From the NCBI GenBank assembly GCA_018780365.1, contig JADMJR010000040.1, positions 1 to 50,093 of the forward strand: a stretch of 50,093 nucleotides of DNA, in the 5' to 3' direction. Of this stretch, positions 1 to 8,250 are shown piece after piece. Both the position numbers and the translations under genes were made by a program. Within the stretch, counting starts at the first letter, position 1; each line of letters starts with the position of its first letter. This DNA is from Acidovorax sp. GTDB taxonomy: Bacteria; Pseudomonadota; Gammaproteobacteria; Burkholderiales; Burkholderiaceae_C. A model generated the notes under the pieces. The model was not told where the DNA came from. It saw only the letters and a list, made by a program, of their open reading frames with translations, and ran no database searches.

Positions 1-227
1 CCATCATGATGATCATCCTGGGCGGCATGGGCAATTTTGCGGGAGCCATCGTGGGCGCGTTCGCGTTCGAGGTCCTGCTGCATGTGTTCAAGGACATCAC
101 CAAGCATTGGCAACTGCTGATGGGCGGCTTCATCGTGCTGGTGGTGGTGGCCGCGCCACGCGGGCTGCTGGGCATGCTGGGGCAACGCAAGGGCGCCAAG
201 GCCCAGGAGGACGCACACCATGGCTGA
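1..227 (+). CDS. Branched-chain amino acid-type ABC transporter permease (LivM-like), C-terminal fragment
   Basis: Only the last ~74 codons lie in the window; the reading frame is open at the left edge. The visible part has the GGMGNFAGAIVGA turn and a final hydrophobic helix ending in APRGLLG, which is the normal C-terminus of LivM-type inner-membrane permeases. It overlaps the next ATPase gene by 8 bases (ATG at 220 inside this gene's end), so the two are probably translationally coupled. Two HAAT-family ATPases follow directly, so this is the permease part of a high-affinity branched-chain amino acid, amide or aromatic-acid importer. The substrate cannot be told from this fragment. Confidence 0.85.
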   Translation, partial: IMMIILGGMGNFAGAIVGAFAFEVLLHVFKDITKHWQLLMGGFIVLVVVAAPRGLLGMLGQRKGAKAQEDAHHG

Positions 228-993
228 CGCCCTGCTCTCGGCCCGCAAGCTCACCAAGCGCTTTGGCGGCCTGGCTGCTGTCAACGGCGTGTCCGTGGAC
301 CTCTGGCGCGGCCAGATCCATGCCGTGATCGGCCCCAACGGCGCGGGCAAGTCCACGCTGACCAACCTGCTCTCGGGTGACCTGCCCCCCACCTCAGGCC
401 AGGTGCTGCTGGGCGGCACCGAAGTGACGGGCTGGGCGCCCGAGCGCATATCGCGCCAGGGCCTGGGCCGCAGCTACCAGAAGACCAACATCTTCCTGCC
501 ACTCACCGTGCACGAGAACGTGCGCCTGGCCGCCCAGTCGCGCGATGCGCAGCAGCCCTGGAACCCGCTGCGCTGGTGGCAGGACACGCGTGCAAACACT
601 ATCAAAAACAGAGCTACCAACGCTCGCCTGGAGGGCGCAATCGAGCTTTCTGGCCTCAAAGACCGGCGCACAGCGATTGCCGGGGCCATGAGCCACGGCG
701 AGCAGCGCCAGCTGGAGATCGCCATGACCCTGGCCACCGAGCCCCAGGTGCTGCTGCTTGACGAGCCCCTGGCCGGCATGGGCGTGGCCGAGGCCGAGCG
801 CATGGTCGAGTTGCTGCAGCGCCTCAAGCCCGCGCACGCCATCATGCTGGTGGAGCACGACATGGACGCCGTGTTTGCGCTGGCCGACCGCCTCACGGTG
901 ATGGTCAACGGCGAGGTGATCGCGCACGGCACACCGGCCGAAGTGCGGGCCGACGAGGGCGTGCAAGCTGCCTACCTGGGCGAGGACCACTGA
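220..993 (+). CDS. ABC transporter ATP-binding protein, LivG-like
   Basis: 257 aa cytoplasmic ATPase of the branched-chain amino acid (HAAT) importer family. Walker A is GPNGAGKST at ~38-46, the signature SHGEQ at ~158-162 and Walker B VLLLDEP at ~177-183. It overlaps the permease by 8 bases and ends one base before the next ATPase, so it is in the middle of an operon. An oddity lies at residues ~127-147: the DNA (about 599-660) resembles a ~60-bp interspersed repeat also seen at 8.2, 20.1 and 44.5 kb, read through in frame in the helical linker before the signature motif. The transported substrate is unknown. Confidence 0.92.
   Translation: MADALLSARKLTKRFGGLAAVNGVSVDLWRGQIHAVIGPNGAGKSTLTNLLSGDLPPTSGQVLLGGTEVTGWAPERISRQGLGRSYQKTNIFLPLTVHENVRLAAQSRDAQQPWNPLRWWQDTRANTIKNRATNARLEGAIELSGLKDRRTAIAGAMSHGEQRQLEIAMTLATEPQVLLLDEPLAGMGVAEAERMVELLQRLKPAHAIMLVEHDMDAVFALADRLTVMVNGEVIAHGTPAEVRADEGVQAAYLGEDH
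592..660 (+). repeat. Interspersed ~60-bp repeat (family A), copy inside livG-like gene
   Basis: The stretch from CTATCAAAAACAGAGCTACC (from 599) through a GGAGGGCGC centre to a GGCCTCAAA end follows the pattern of intergenic copies near 8186, 20141 and 44533. Here it is in frame and encodes part of the ATPase. Similarity was judged by eye and is weaker than between the intergenic copies. Confidence 0.5.
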
Positions 994-994
994 G

Positions 995-1711
995 ATGACG
1001 AACACTCCTTGGATTGACGCCCGGGGCCTCCACACCTTCTACGGCAGCAGCCACATCCTGCACGGCATAGATTTCACCGTGGGCCAGGGCGAGACCATCG
1101 GCCTCATGGGCCGCAACGGCATGGGCAAGAGCACCCTGCTCAAGTCGCTGATGGGCCTGGTCAAGCCCCGCTCGGGCAGCGTGGCCGTGGCGGGCCGCGA
1201 CGTGACGGGCAAACCGCCCTACGAGGTCGCTCGCCTGGGCATTGCCTACGTGCCCGAAGGCCGTGGCATCTTCGGCAACCTCAGCGTGGTCGAGAACCTG
1301 CAGATGGCCGCCCGCGCCGGCACACGCGGCCAGCGCGACTGGACCTACGAGCGCGTGCTGGAGACCTTCCCGCGCTTGAAGGAGCGTCTGGGCCATGGCG
1401 GCCAGCAGCTCAGCGGCGGCGAGCAGCAGATGCTGACCATCGGCCGTGCGCTGATGACCAACCCCGACGTGCTCATCCTCGACGAAGCCACCGAGGGCCT
1501 GGCGCCGCTGATCGCCCGCGAAATCTGGCGCATCTGCAGCCTCATCAAGGACAGTGGCATCAGCAGCGTGATCGTGGACAAGAACTGGAAACATGTCACC
1601 CAGATCACCGACCGCAACATCATCCTGGTCAAGGGCCAGGTGGTGTTCGAGGGCAGCTCGGACGCACTGCATGCACAACCGCAGTTGCTGGAGCAGTACC
1701 TCGGCGTCTGA
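995..1711 (+). CDS. ABC transporter ATP-binding protein, LivF-like
   Basis: 238 aa second ATPase of the importer. Walker A is GRNGMGKST at ~39-47, the signature LSGGEQQ at ~139-145 and Walker B VLILDE at ~159-164. The PEGRGIFGNLSVVENL segment is typical of LivF proteins. The usual switch region is VDKN rather than the LVEQN common in LivF, a variant I would expect in importers for non-branched-chain substrates, but that is inference. The start follows the livG-like stop by one base, so the genes are coupled. No substrate-binding protein is visible; it is presumably upstream of the window. Confidence 0.92.
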   Translation: MTNTPWIDARGLHTFYGSSHILHGIDFTVGQGETIGLMGRNGMGKSTLLKSLMGLVKPRSGSVAVAGRDVTGKPPYEVARLGIAYVPEGRGIFGNLSVVENLQMAARAGTRGQRDWTYERVLETFPRLKERLGHGGQQLSGGEQQMLTIGRALMTNPDVLILDEATEGLAPLIAREIWRICSLIKDSGISSVIVDKNWKHVTQITDRNIILVKGQVVFEGSSDALHAQPQLLEQYLGV

Positions 1712-1783
1712 CCCTGTGCGGGCGGCAGCGGCCCCACCGTGCACCGATAGAATCATCCGCTTTCGTCTTTGAGGGGTTCGCCC

Positions 1784-2635
1784 GTGTCCGATCGCCTGGC
1801 AGTTCTGCCGCAATACCTCCTGCCCAAGCAGGCAATGACCGCCCTGGCGGGCAAGCTCGCATCGGCCCGGCTGGGGGGGCTCACCACTTCGGTGATCCGC
1901 TGGTTTGTGGGTCGCTACAACGTGAACATGGGCGAGGCGGCCAACCCCGACATCACCAGCTACACCAGCTTCAACGACTTCTTCACGCGGGCACTGAAAG
2001 ACGGTGCGCGCCCGCTGGCCGATGCCGACCTGATCTGCCCCGTGGACGGCGCGATCAGCCAGTTCGGGCCCATCGCCAAGGACCAGGTCTTCCAGGCCAA
2101 GGGCCATTCGTATTCCACCACGGCGCTGGTCGGCGGCGACACGGCGCTGGGTGCGCGCTTCGAGAACGGCCACTTCGCCACGCTGTACCTGAGCCCCCGC
2201 GACTACCACCGCATCCACATGCCCTGCGCGGGCGAGCTGAAGCGCATGATCCATGTGCCCGGCGACCTGTTTTCGGTCAACCCCACCACCGCGCGCGGCG
2301 TGCCCGGCCTGTTCGCGCGCAACGAGCGCGTGGTCTGCGTCTTTGAATCCGCACAAGGGCCCTTCGTGCTGGTGCTGGTGGGCGCCACGATCGTCGGCAG
2401 CATGGCCACCGTGTGGCATGGCCAGGTGAACCCGCCCCGCCCCGGCACACTGCGCCAGTGGGACTACGCCCCCGGCCAGGTGAGCCTGCAAAAGGGCGAG
2501 GAAATGGGCCGCTTTCTGCTCGGCTCCACCGTGGTGATGCTGTTCCCCCAAGGGCCGCTGCAGTTCAACCCACAGTGGGCGCCCGCACGGCCGATTCAGC
2601 TGGGTGAAGCGATGGCCCAGCGGGCGGCGGGCTGA
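1784..2635 (+). CDS. psd: Phosphatidylserine decarboxylase proenzyme
   Basis: 283 aa. It converts phosphatidylserine to phosphatidylethanolamine at the inner membrane. The self-cleavage motif LGST is at ~246-249, where cleavage before the serine makes the pyruvoyl group. The SYTSFNDFFTRAL and SPRDYHRIHMP motifs are characteristic of the family. I chose the GTG start at 1784 because GAGGGG lies 7 bases before it; an upstream in-frame TTG at 1769 has no such site. It follows the ABC genes by 72 bases and may have its own promoter. Confidence 0.93.
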   Translation: MSDRLAVLPQYLLPKQAMTALAGKLASARLGGLTTSVIRWFVGRYNVNMGEAANPDITSYTSFNDFFTRALKDGARPLADADLICPVDGAISQFGPIAKDQVFQAKGHSYSTTALVGGDTALGARFENGHFATLYLSPRDYHRIHMPCAGELKRMIHVPGDLFSVNPTTARGVPGLFARNERVVCVFESAQGPFVLVLVGATIVGSMATVWHGQVNPPRPGTLRQWDYAPGQVSLQKGEEMGRFLLGSTVVMLFPQGPLQFNPQWAPARPIQLGEAMAQRAAG

Positions 2636-2686
2636 CCCGGGCCTTGTTGTTGCTACCGGGCTGCTGCGCGGCAGCGCAGCACTGCC

Positions 2687-2890
2687 TTACCCCGGCACCC
2701 GGCTGAGCTGAAACGCACTGGGCTCCAGCCGGAGCGTGTCGGGGTGCACGGGGGCCTCGCGCCCTACCAGGTGCACCATCAGGCCACCGCGCCGCACCAC
2801 GACATGGCTCACCGTCTCGCGGCTGCTCCCCAGGTGGACGACCGCGCCAGGCTTGAACAAAGGCATGTAGTAATAAGCCGCAGTTTCCAT
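2687..2890 (-). CDS. Small conserved-looking protein of unknown function
   Basis: 67 aa, beginning METAAYYY and containing HVVVRRGGLMVHLVGREAPV. It is probably soluble with a beta-rich core and has no signal peptide. I do not recognise a named family. Codon use looks like that of its neighbours (strong G/C at third positions). It lies between the convergent psd and the end of the hut block, with 137 bases to hutG. The coding call rests on its regular composition and clean position between genes. Confidence 0.55.
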   Translation of the reverse strand: METAAYYYMPLFKPGAVVHLGSSRETVSHVVVRRGGLMVHLVGREAPVHPDTLRLEPSAFQLSRVPG

Positions 2891-3027
2891 AAGGATGCGG
2901 CTCCTTCCGCAAAGGTGGCCAGGTGGCGCACCGCACGGCCTGCCACAAACAGGCTGAGGCCGCTAGAACCATCCTAGCACCGATCCCCGACCCTACCGCG
3001 CTGTCGGAAGGTAAAGCCGGGGACGGA

Positions 3028-3843
3028 TCAGCCCCGGGCGTGCGCCCGCGCAAACACCAGCGCCGCCTGCAACAAGCGCTGCAGGTGCGGCTGCACGCCC
3101 GCCGCCACTTCGGGCAGGTAGTCAAAGGGCAAGGCCTCCTGCATATAGCTGCACTGCGTCATCTCCAGCTGCACCGCGTGGATGTTCTGCGCGGGCTGGC
3201 CGTAGTGGCGCGTGATGTGCCCGCCCTTGAAGCGACCATTGAGCACGCCCGTATAGCCGGGCGCGGACTGGGCGATGCCCAGCAGCTCCTGCGCCAGCGC
3301 CAGGTCGCAGCTCGCGCCATCGGCCGTGCCCAGGTTCAGGTCGGGCAGCTTGCCCTCGAAAAAGCGCGGCAGCACCGAGCGGATGGAATGCGCATCCCAC
3401 AGCACCGCCACGCCGTGCTGCGCGCGGATGCGGTCCAGCTCGGCACGCAGCTGCGCGTGGTACGGCGCCCAGACGGCATCGCGGCGCGCGGCCACCTCGG
3501 CGTCGCCCGGCACATCGCCTTGTGCATAGATGGGCGTGTCGTCGAAGGTGTCCACGGGGCACAGGCCCGTGACGCTCTGGCCGGGGTACAGGCTCGCGCC
3601 ATCGGGCGGGCGGTTCAGGTCCACCACGTAGCGCGAATGCGTGGCCACGAGGATGGACGCCCCCAGGTCTTTTGCAAACGCATAGAGGCGCTCCATGTGC
3701 CAGTCCGTGTCGGGCACGTGGCGGGCTTCTTCAGTGAAGCGCGCGACCAACGCAGGCGGCACATAGGTGCCCGCGTGGGGCATGGAGATGAGCAGCGGCT
3801 GTGTGCCCTGGTGGAAGGTGAAGGGTGCAGGCGTGGTGGTCAT
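3028..3843 (-). CDS. hutG: N-formylglutamate deformylase
   Basis: About 271 aa. It hydrolyses N-formyl-L-glutamate to glutamate and formate, the last step of the five-step histidine pathway. Family motifs include LLISMPHAGT near the N-terminus, VVDLNRPPDG and LWDAHSIRS. The start is uncertain: ATGs at 3888, 3852 and 3843 are all in frame and none has a strong ribosome-binding site; 3843 gives the usual length (MTTTPAPFTFHQG). It is the last gene of the hut block, and an imperfect CCGGGG/CCCCGG stem overlaps its stop codon. Confidence 0.93.
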   Translation of the reverse strand: MTTTPAPFTFHQGTQPLLISMPHAGTYVPPALVARFTEEARHVPDTDWHMERLYAFAKDLGASILVATHSRYVVDLNRPPDGASLYPGQSVTGLCPVDTFDDTPIYAQGDVPGDAEVAARRDAVWAPYHAQLRAELDRIRAQHGVAVLWDAHSIRSVLPRFFEGKLPDLNLGTADGASCDLALAQELLGIAQSAPGYTGVLNGRFKGGHITRHYGQPAQNIHAVQLEMTQCSYMQEALPFDYLPEVAAGVQPHLQRLLQAALVFARAHARG

Positions 3844-3924
3844 GATGGTCATGCTTGGCAAGGTGGTTGGAATCGGAACAACCGGCATCTCAGTGGTTCA
3901 TAGTGCGTGCGCCACCCGCAGCCT

Positions 3925-4053
3925 ACGCAACCGGCGCGCCCCAAGCGAGGGCAGCCGAGCAAGGGCCGCCCCGCAGCACGGGCTGCGTCCCCCTGCCCGC
4001 AGCGCGCAGCGTTGCGAGAGCGGGGGGAAGCGGCGAAGCCGCTCAGGGGGGTG
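3925..4053. repeat. GC-rich intergenic repeat (family B) between hutF and hutG
   Basis: Very GC-rich spacer with nested inverted repeats, including AGCGGCGAAGCCGCT flanked by G runs at about 4024-4051. Its edge (read on the minus strand as CCCCCTGAGCGGCTTCGCCG) resembles the spacer after tyrA at 47.77 kb. It could attenuate or process the transcript between hutF and hutG. Confidence 0.5.
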
Positions 4054-4060
4054 TTTCATC

Positions 4061-5479
4061 TCACACCGCCGCGATGGTCGTGGATCGCGCGGCCACAAAG
4101 GCCTGCGCGGCCGCCTCGTGCTGGGCATGGCGGCCTTGTGCCACGCGCAACACGCCGGCCACCCACAGGCTGTCGATGGCCGAGGTGCGGTGGCTGCCAA
4201 ACACATGGGACGAGAGCATGCTGTGTGCTGGCAGGCCCGCGAGTGCCACATGCTGCGCGTCCAGCGCCACCAGGTCCGCCTGCTGGCCCACGGCCAAGCC
4301 GCCGATTGCACGGCCGGAAGCCTGCGCCCCGCCCAACACGGCCTGCAAGGTCATGGCCGTGGCCACCTCGGCCTGGCCGGGGCTGGCCAGCACGTTGCGT
4401 TGGCGCAGCGACAGGCGCTGGCCATACTCCAGCAACAGCAACTCCTCGGCCGCGTTCACGCAGGCATGGCTGTCCGAGCCCACGCCCCAGCGGCCGCCGT
4501 GCTGCAGCCACATGGGCATGTCGAAAATGCCGTCGCCCAGGTTCGCCTCCGTGGTGGGGCAGATGCCGGCCACGGCGCCCGTGCGCGCGGCGGCGGCGTA
4601 CTCCTGTGGCGTCATGTGCGTGGCATGCACCAGGCACCAGCGTTCATCCACCGGCGCGTGCTCCAGCAGCCATTGCACGGGGCGCTGGCCGCTCCAGGCG
4701 ATGCAGTCCTCCACCTCCTGCGTCTGCTCGGCGATGTGGATGTGGATGGGGGCCTGGGGGCTCAGCGCGGTCAGGCCCTGCACGGCAGCGGCCAGGCTGC
4801 CCTCCGGCACGGCGCGCAGCGAATGCGGGGCCAGGCCCAAAACACTGCCCTGCGCCCGTGTGGCGGGCGCCAGGCGCTCCAATAAGGAGAGCATGTTGTC
4901 GGTGCTGCGGATAAAGCGGGCCTGGTCGGCACGCGGCGGCTTGGCGCCAAAACCGCTGGTCTGGTAGAGCACCGGCAGCAGCGTGATGCCAATGCCCGCG
5001 TTGTGCGCCGCGCGCAGCAGCGCCAGCGACAGCGTGGCGTCGTCGGCATAGGGCCGGCCGTCCTGGTCGTGGTGCACGTAGTGGAACTCGCACACGCTGG
5101 TGTAGCCCGCCTCCAGCATCTCGATATAGAGCCAGGTGGCAATGGCCTCCAGCGATTCGGGCGTGATGCGCGCGGCAAAGCGGTACATCAGGTTGCGCCA
5201 GCTCCAGAAGCTGTCCTGGCTTTCGCCCCGGTACTCCGTGAGGCCCACGAACGCACGCTGGAACGCGTGCGAATGCAGGTTGGGCATGCCGGGGACCACC
5301 GGGCCGCGTGCCAGCGGGGCATCGCCCGGCGCTGCATCCGGCGCCACGGACAGCAGGCGGCCCGTGGCATCCCACTGCAGCAGCACATTGCGCGCCCAGC
5401 CGGTGGGCAACAGCGCATCGGCCGCGAACAGGCGGCCGGCGATAGGGGTTGGGGAATCGGTCACGTTGGATAGGCTCAC
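4061..5479 (-). CDS. hutF: Formimidoylglutamate deiminase
   Basis: 472 aa amidohydrolase that turns N-formimidoyl-glutamate into N-formylglutamate and ammonia. Metal-site motifs are HSHAFQRAF, HIHIAEQ and GSDSHACVNAAEEL. The frame is open further upstream, but the GTG at 5479 overlaps the stop of the preceding FAD oxidase (GTGA) and yields the normal N-terminus (SLSNVTDSP...), so I chose it. Together with hutG it shows that this organism uses the five-step route rather than the one-step formimidoylglutamase. Confidence 0.94.
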   Translation of the reverse strand: MSLSNVTDSPTPIAGRLFAADALLPTGWARNVLLQWDATGRLLSVAPDAAPGDAPLARGPVVPGMPNLHSHAFQRAFVGLTEYRGESQDSFWSWRNLMYRFAARITPESLEAIATWLYIEMLEAGYTSVCEFHYVHHDQDGRPYADDATLSLALLRAAHNAGIGITLLPVLYQTSGFGAKPPRADQARFIRSTDNMLSLLERLAPATRAQGSVLGLAPHSLRAVPEGSLAAAVQGLTALSPQAPIHIHIAEQTQEVEDCIAWSGQRPVQWLLEHAPVDERWCLVHATHMTPQEYAAAARTGAVAGICPTTEANLGDGIFDMPMWLQHGGRWGVGSDSHACVNAAEELLLLEYGQRLSLRQRNVLASPGQAEVATAMTLQAVLGGAQASGRAIGGLAVGQQADLVALDAQHVALAGLPAHSMLSSHVFGSHRTSAIDSLWVAGVLRVAQGRHAQHEAAAQAFVAARSTTIAAV

Positions 5480-6873
5480 AGGTCGAACACCTTGCCGGGG
5501 TTCATCAGGTTCAAAGGGTCGAGCGCCCGCTTGATGGCGCGCATGGCTGCCAGTTCGGCCGGCGTGCGGCTGGCGCCCAGATAAGGCTTCTTGTGCAGGC
5601 CGATGCCATGCTCGGCGGACACGCTGCCACCAAAGGCCGCCACCTGCGCGTAGACCAGCGCTTCCACGGCGGCCTCCTCGCCGTTCACGGTGGCCGCGTC
5701 GGTGGACAGGTGCAGGTTGCCATCGCCCACATGGCCGAAGAACAGGCTGTGGTGCCCGGGCCAGCGCGCCGTGAGTGCGTCGCGGCAGGCATCGGCGAAG
5801 CGGCCGATGTCGGCCAGCGGCAGGCTCACGTCGAAGTTGATGGGCGGGTGCATGTGGGCCGGCAGCTCGGCCGTGGCCTCGCGGATCTTCCACAGCGTGC
5901 GGGCCTGGGCCTGCGACTGCGCGATGGCCGCGTCGATGGCTTCGCCCGCCGCCATGGCGTCGCCCAGCACGGCCTCGAGCGCATCGCGCAGCATGGCCTC
6001 GTCCTGGCCGCCCACGTCCACCAGCGCCACGAAGGGATGGGCAGCATCGAAGGGCTCACGCAGGTTCTGCCAGGCCAGCGACGCCGCCACAAAATCGCGC
6101 CACATCAGCTCAAAGGCCGACAGCGCGCCCGGGAAACGCGCCTGCAGCCGCGCGAGCAGGCCCTGGGCCGCATCAAAGTCCGGCAGCGCCACCAGCGCCG
6201 TGGCGCGGGCTGCGGGCAGGGGCCGCAGGCGCAGCACCGCGCGCGTGACCACGCCCAGCGTGCCCTCGGCGCCAATGAAACACTGCTTGAGGTCGTAGCC
6301 CGTGTTGTTCTTGAGCATGGGGCGCAGCATGGGCAGCACCGAGCCGTCGGCCAGCACCACCTCCAGCCCCAGCACCTGCTCGCGCATCATGCCGTGCTGC
6401 AGCACGCCGTTGCCACCCGCATTGGTGGCAATGGCGCCACCCACCTGGGCCGAGCCGCGCGCGCCAAAGTCCACACCAAACTGCAGGCCGGCCGCCAGCG
6501 CCGTGTCCTGCACCGCCTGGATGGTGGCGCCTGCCTGCGCGGTAAGCGTGGCAGCGCGCGCATCGAGCGCCTCCACGGCGTTCATGCGGTCCAGCGACAG
6601 GGCCACGCAGCCCGCGCTGGGCACGGCCGCACCGGCCAGCCCCGTGAGGCCGCCCTGCGGCACCACGGGCACGCGGTGGGCATAGCACAGGCTCAGCAGG
6701 GCCGAGACGGCTTCGGTGCTGCGCGGGCGCACCAGGGCCGCAGGCGCCACGGGGTTGGTGCCACTCCAGTCGGTGTGGTGGCGCGCGGGCACGGCATCGC
6801 CCACCTGCACACAGTCGGCGCCCAGGGCGTCCACCAGCGCCGCCAGAAACTCTGGGGTGGCAGCGGCCGCCAT
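5476..6873 (-). CDS. FAD-binding oxidase/dehydrogenase, GlcD / D-2-hydroxyglutarate dehydrogenase-like
   Basis: 465 aa. The N-terminal FAD-binding (PCMH-type) domain has VVPQGGLTGLAGAAVP and IATNAGGNGVLQHG; the C-terminal FAD-oxidase domain has GHVGDGNLHL and SAEHGIGLHKK. This is the layout of flavoenzymes that oxidise D-2-hydroxyacids such as glycolate, D-lactate or D-2-hydroxyglutarate. The ATG at 6873 overlaps the hutI stop (TGATG) and follows GGAAGGGG. Its end overlaps the hutF start. It is therefore embedded between two hut enzymes, although it is not a classical hut enzyme. The substrate is unknown. Confidence 0.9.
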   Translation of the reverse strand: MAAAATPEFLAALVDALGADCVQVGDAVPARHHTDWSGTNPVAPAALVRPRSTEAVSALLSLCYAHRVPVVPQGGLTGLAGAAVPSAGCVALSLDRMNAVEALDARAATLTAQAGATIQAVQDTALAAGLQFGVDFGARGSAQVGGAIATNAGGNGVLQHGMMREQVLGLEVVLADGSVLPMLRPMLKNNTGYDLKQCFIGAEGTLGVVTRAVLRLRPLPAARATALVALPDFDAAQGLLARLQARFPGALSAFELMWRDFVAASLAWQNLREPFDAAHPFVALVDVGGQDEAMLRDALEAVLGDAMAAGEAIDAAIAQSQAQARTLWKIREATAELPAHMHPPINFDVSLPLADIGRFADACRDALTARWPGHHSLFFGHVGDGNLHLSTDAATVNGEEAAVEALVYAQVAAFGGSVSAEHGIGLHKKPYLGASRTPAELAAMRAIKRALDPLNLMNPGKVFDL

Positions 6874-8153
6874 CAGCGCACCCCTTCCGCCACCACCCGC
6901 CCCTGCCGCACGATGGTGCACGCGGGTTGGTGGCCAAACCAGTAAGCCAGCTCAGCCGCTTCGCCCAGCGGCCAGAGCACAAAGTTGGCAGGTCGCCCCG
7001 ATGCGATCAGGCCATGCGTGCCTTGCAGGCCCAGCGCGCGCGCGGCGTGCGAGGTGATGCCGGCGAGCGCCTCGGGCACCGTCAGGCGGAACAGCGTGCA
7101 GGCCATGTTGGCCATGAGCAGCAGGCTGAGTGCGGGCGAGGTGCCCGGGTTGTGGTCGGTGGAGACGGCCATGGGTACGCCGGCTTCGCGCAGCTGCGCA
7201 ATGGGCGGCAGGTGCGTGTCGCGCAGCGTGTAGTAGGCACCGGGCAGCAGCACGACCACGGTGCCTGCGGCCTTCATGGCGGCAATGCCGTCGGCCGACA
7301 GGTGCTCGATGTGGTCGCACGACAGCGCGCCATAGCGCGCGGCCAGCGCTGAGCCGCCCATGTCCGAGAGCTGCTCGGCATGCAGCTTGACGGGGATGCC
7401 GAGCTTTTGTGCGGCCTGGAAGACCTGCTCGGTCTCGGCCAGCGTGAAGGCGATGCGTTCGCAGAACACATCGACCGCATCCACCAGGCCTTCGGCGGCC
7501 AGCGCGGGCAACATCTCCTTGCAGACCAGATCGACATAGGCTTGGCTACGGCCTGCGTACTCGGGCGGCAGCGCGTGCGCGCCCAAAAAGGTGGTGCGCA
7601 CCGTCACGCCAAACGCTTCGCCCAGACGGCGGGCCACGCGCAATTGCTTGCGTTCGTGCTCCAAGGCCAGGCCGTAGCCGGACTTGATCTCGATGGCGCA
7701 TACGCCTTCGGCCAGCAGGGCCTGCAGGCGCGGCGCGGCCTGGTCAAAGAGTTCGTCTTCGGTGGCAGCGCGCGTGGCCTTCACCGACGACACGATGCCC
7801 CCACCCGCCTTGGCCACTTCTTCATAGGTGGCACCGGCCAGGCGCATCGCGAATTCGTTGGCGCGCTGGCCGCCGTAGACCAGGTGGGTGTGGCAGTCCA
7901 CCAGCCCGGGGGTGGCGAGTGCGCCCCGCGCATCATGGCGCGGCAATGCCTGGTAGGCGGCAGGCAACTGCGCCTCGGGCCCCACCCAGGCCATCTGGCC
8001 TTGCTGCACCACCACGCAGGCGGGCTGGCCCTCGGGCACGGGCACATCGGCCACCCACAGGCCGGACGCGGGTTTCAGGTTCTGCCACACGCCATCGGCG
8101 TTCTGGCTGGCGGCCCATCCGTTGGGGTGACCGGGGTTGTCCTTGTGTTGCAT
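6873..8153 (-). CDS. hutI: Imidazolonepropionase
   Basis: About 426 aa amidohydrolase that opens the ring of imidazolone-5-propanoate to formimidoylglutamate. Metal-binding [21 protein letters not shown] and [10 protein letters not shown] are present. The ATG at 8153 is preceded by GGGCAGGCAG; an in-frame GTG at 8165 is a less likely start. The N-terminal ~40 residues are longer than in most HutI proteins. It is downstream of hutD with an 89-base gap that contains a family A repeat, and it overlaps the FAD oxidase gene by one base. Confidence 0.94.
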   Translation of the reverse strand: MQHKDNPGHPNGWAASQNADGVWQNLKPASGLWVADVPVPEGQPACVVVQQGQMAWVGPEAQLPAAYQALPRHDARGALATPGLVDCHTHLVYGGQRANEFAMRLAGATYEEVAKAGGGIVSSVKATRAATEDELFDQAAPRLQALLAEGVCAIEIKSGYGLALEHERKQLRVARRLGEAFGVTVRTTFLGAHALPPEYAGRSQAYVDLVCKEMLPALAAEGLVDAVDVFCERIAFTLAETEQVFQAAQKLGIPVKLHAEQLSDMGGSALAARYGALSCDHIEHLSADGIAAMKAAGTVVVLLPGAYYTLRDTHLPPIAQLREAGVPMAVSTDHNPGTSPALSLLLMANMACTLFRLTVPEALAGITSHAARALGLQGTHGLIASGRPANFVLWPLGEAAELAYWFGHQPACTIVRQGRVVAEGVR

Positions 8154-8185
8154 CTGCCTGCCCACCCGTGGGCTCCGTGTTGAAT

Positions 8186-8250
8186 GCTATACAAATAATA
8201 GCTACCAGCGCTTATCCATCAGGCGGTGGCGGCCATTTTTATTCAAATTT
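8186..8250. repeat. Interspersed ~60-bp repeat (family A), hutD-hutI spacer
   Basis: Contains ATAGCTACCAGCGCTTATCC, then CAGGCGGTGGCGGCCATTTTT. It is closely matched by the copy after gyrA (ATAGCTACTGGCGCTTATCC) and shares CAGGCGGTG..GGCC with the copy inside aroA. The end of the repeat supplies the last codons and stop of hutD (TGA at 8245-8243). Confidence 0.75.

Noticed and set aside
905-2551. A 548-codon open frame on the minus strand opposite livF and psd
   Set aside because: High-GC antisense shadow: His/Ala/Gly-rich product with no domain, opposite two clear genes.
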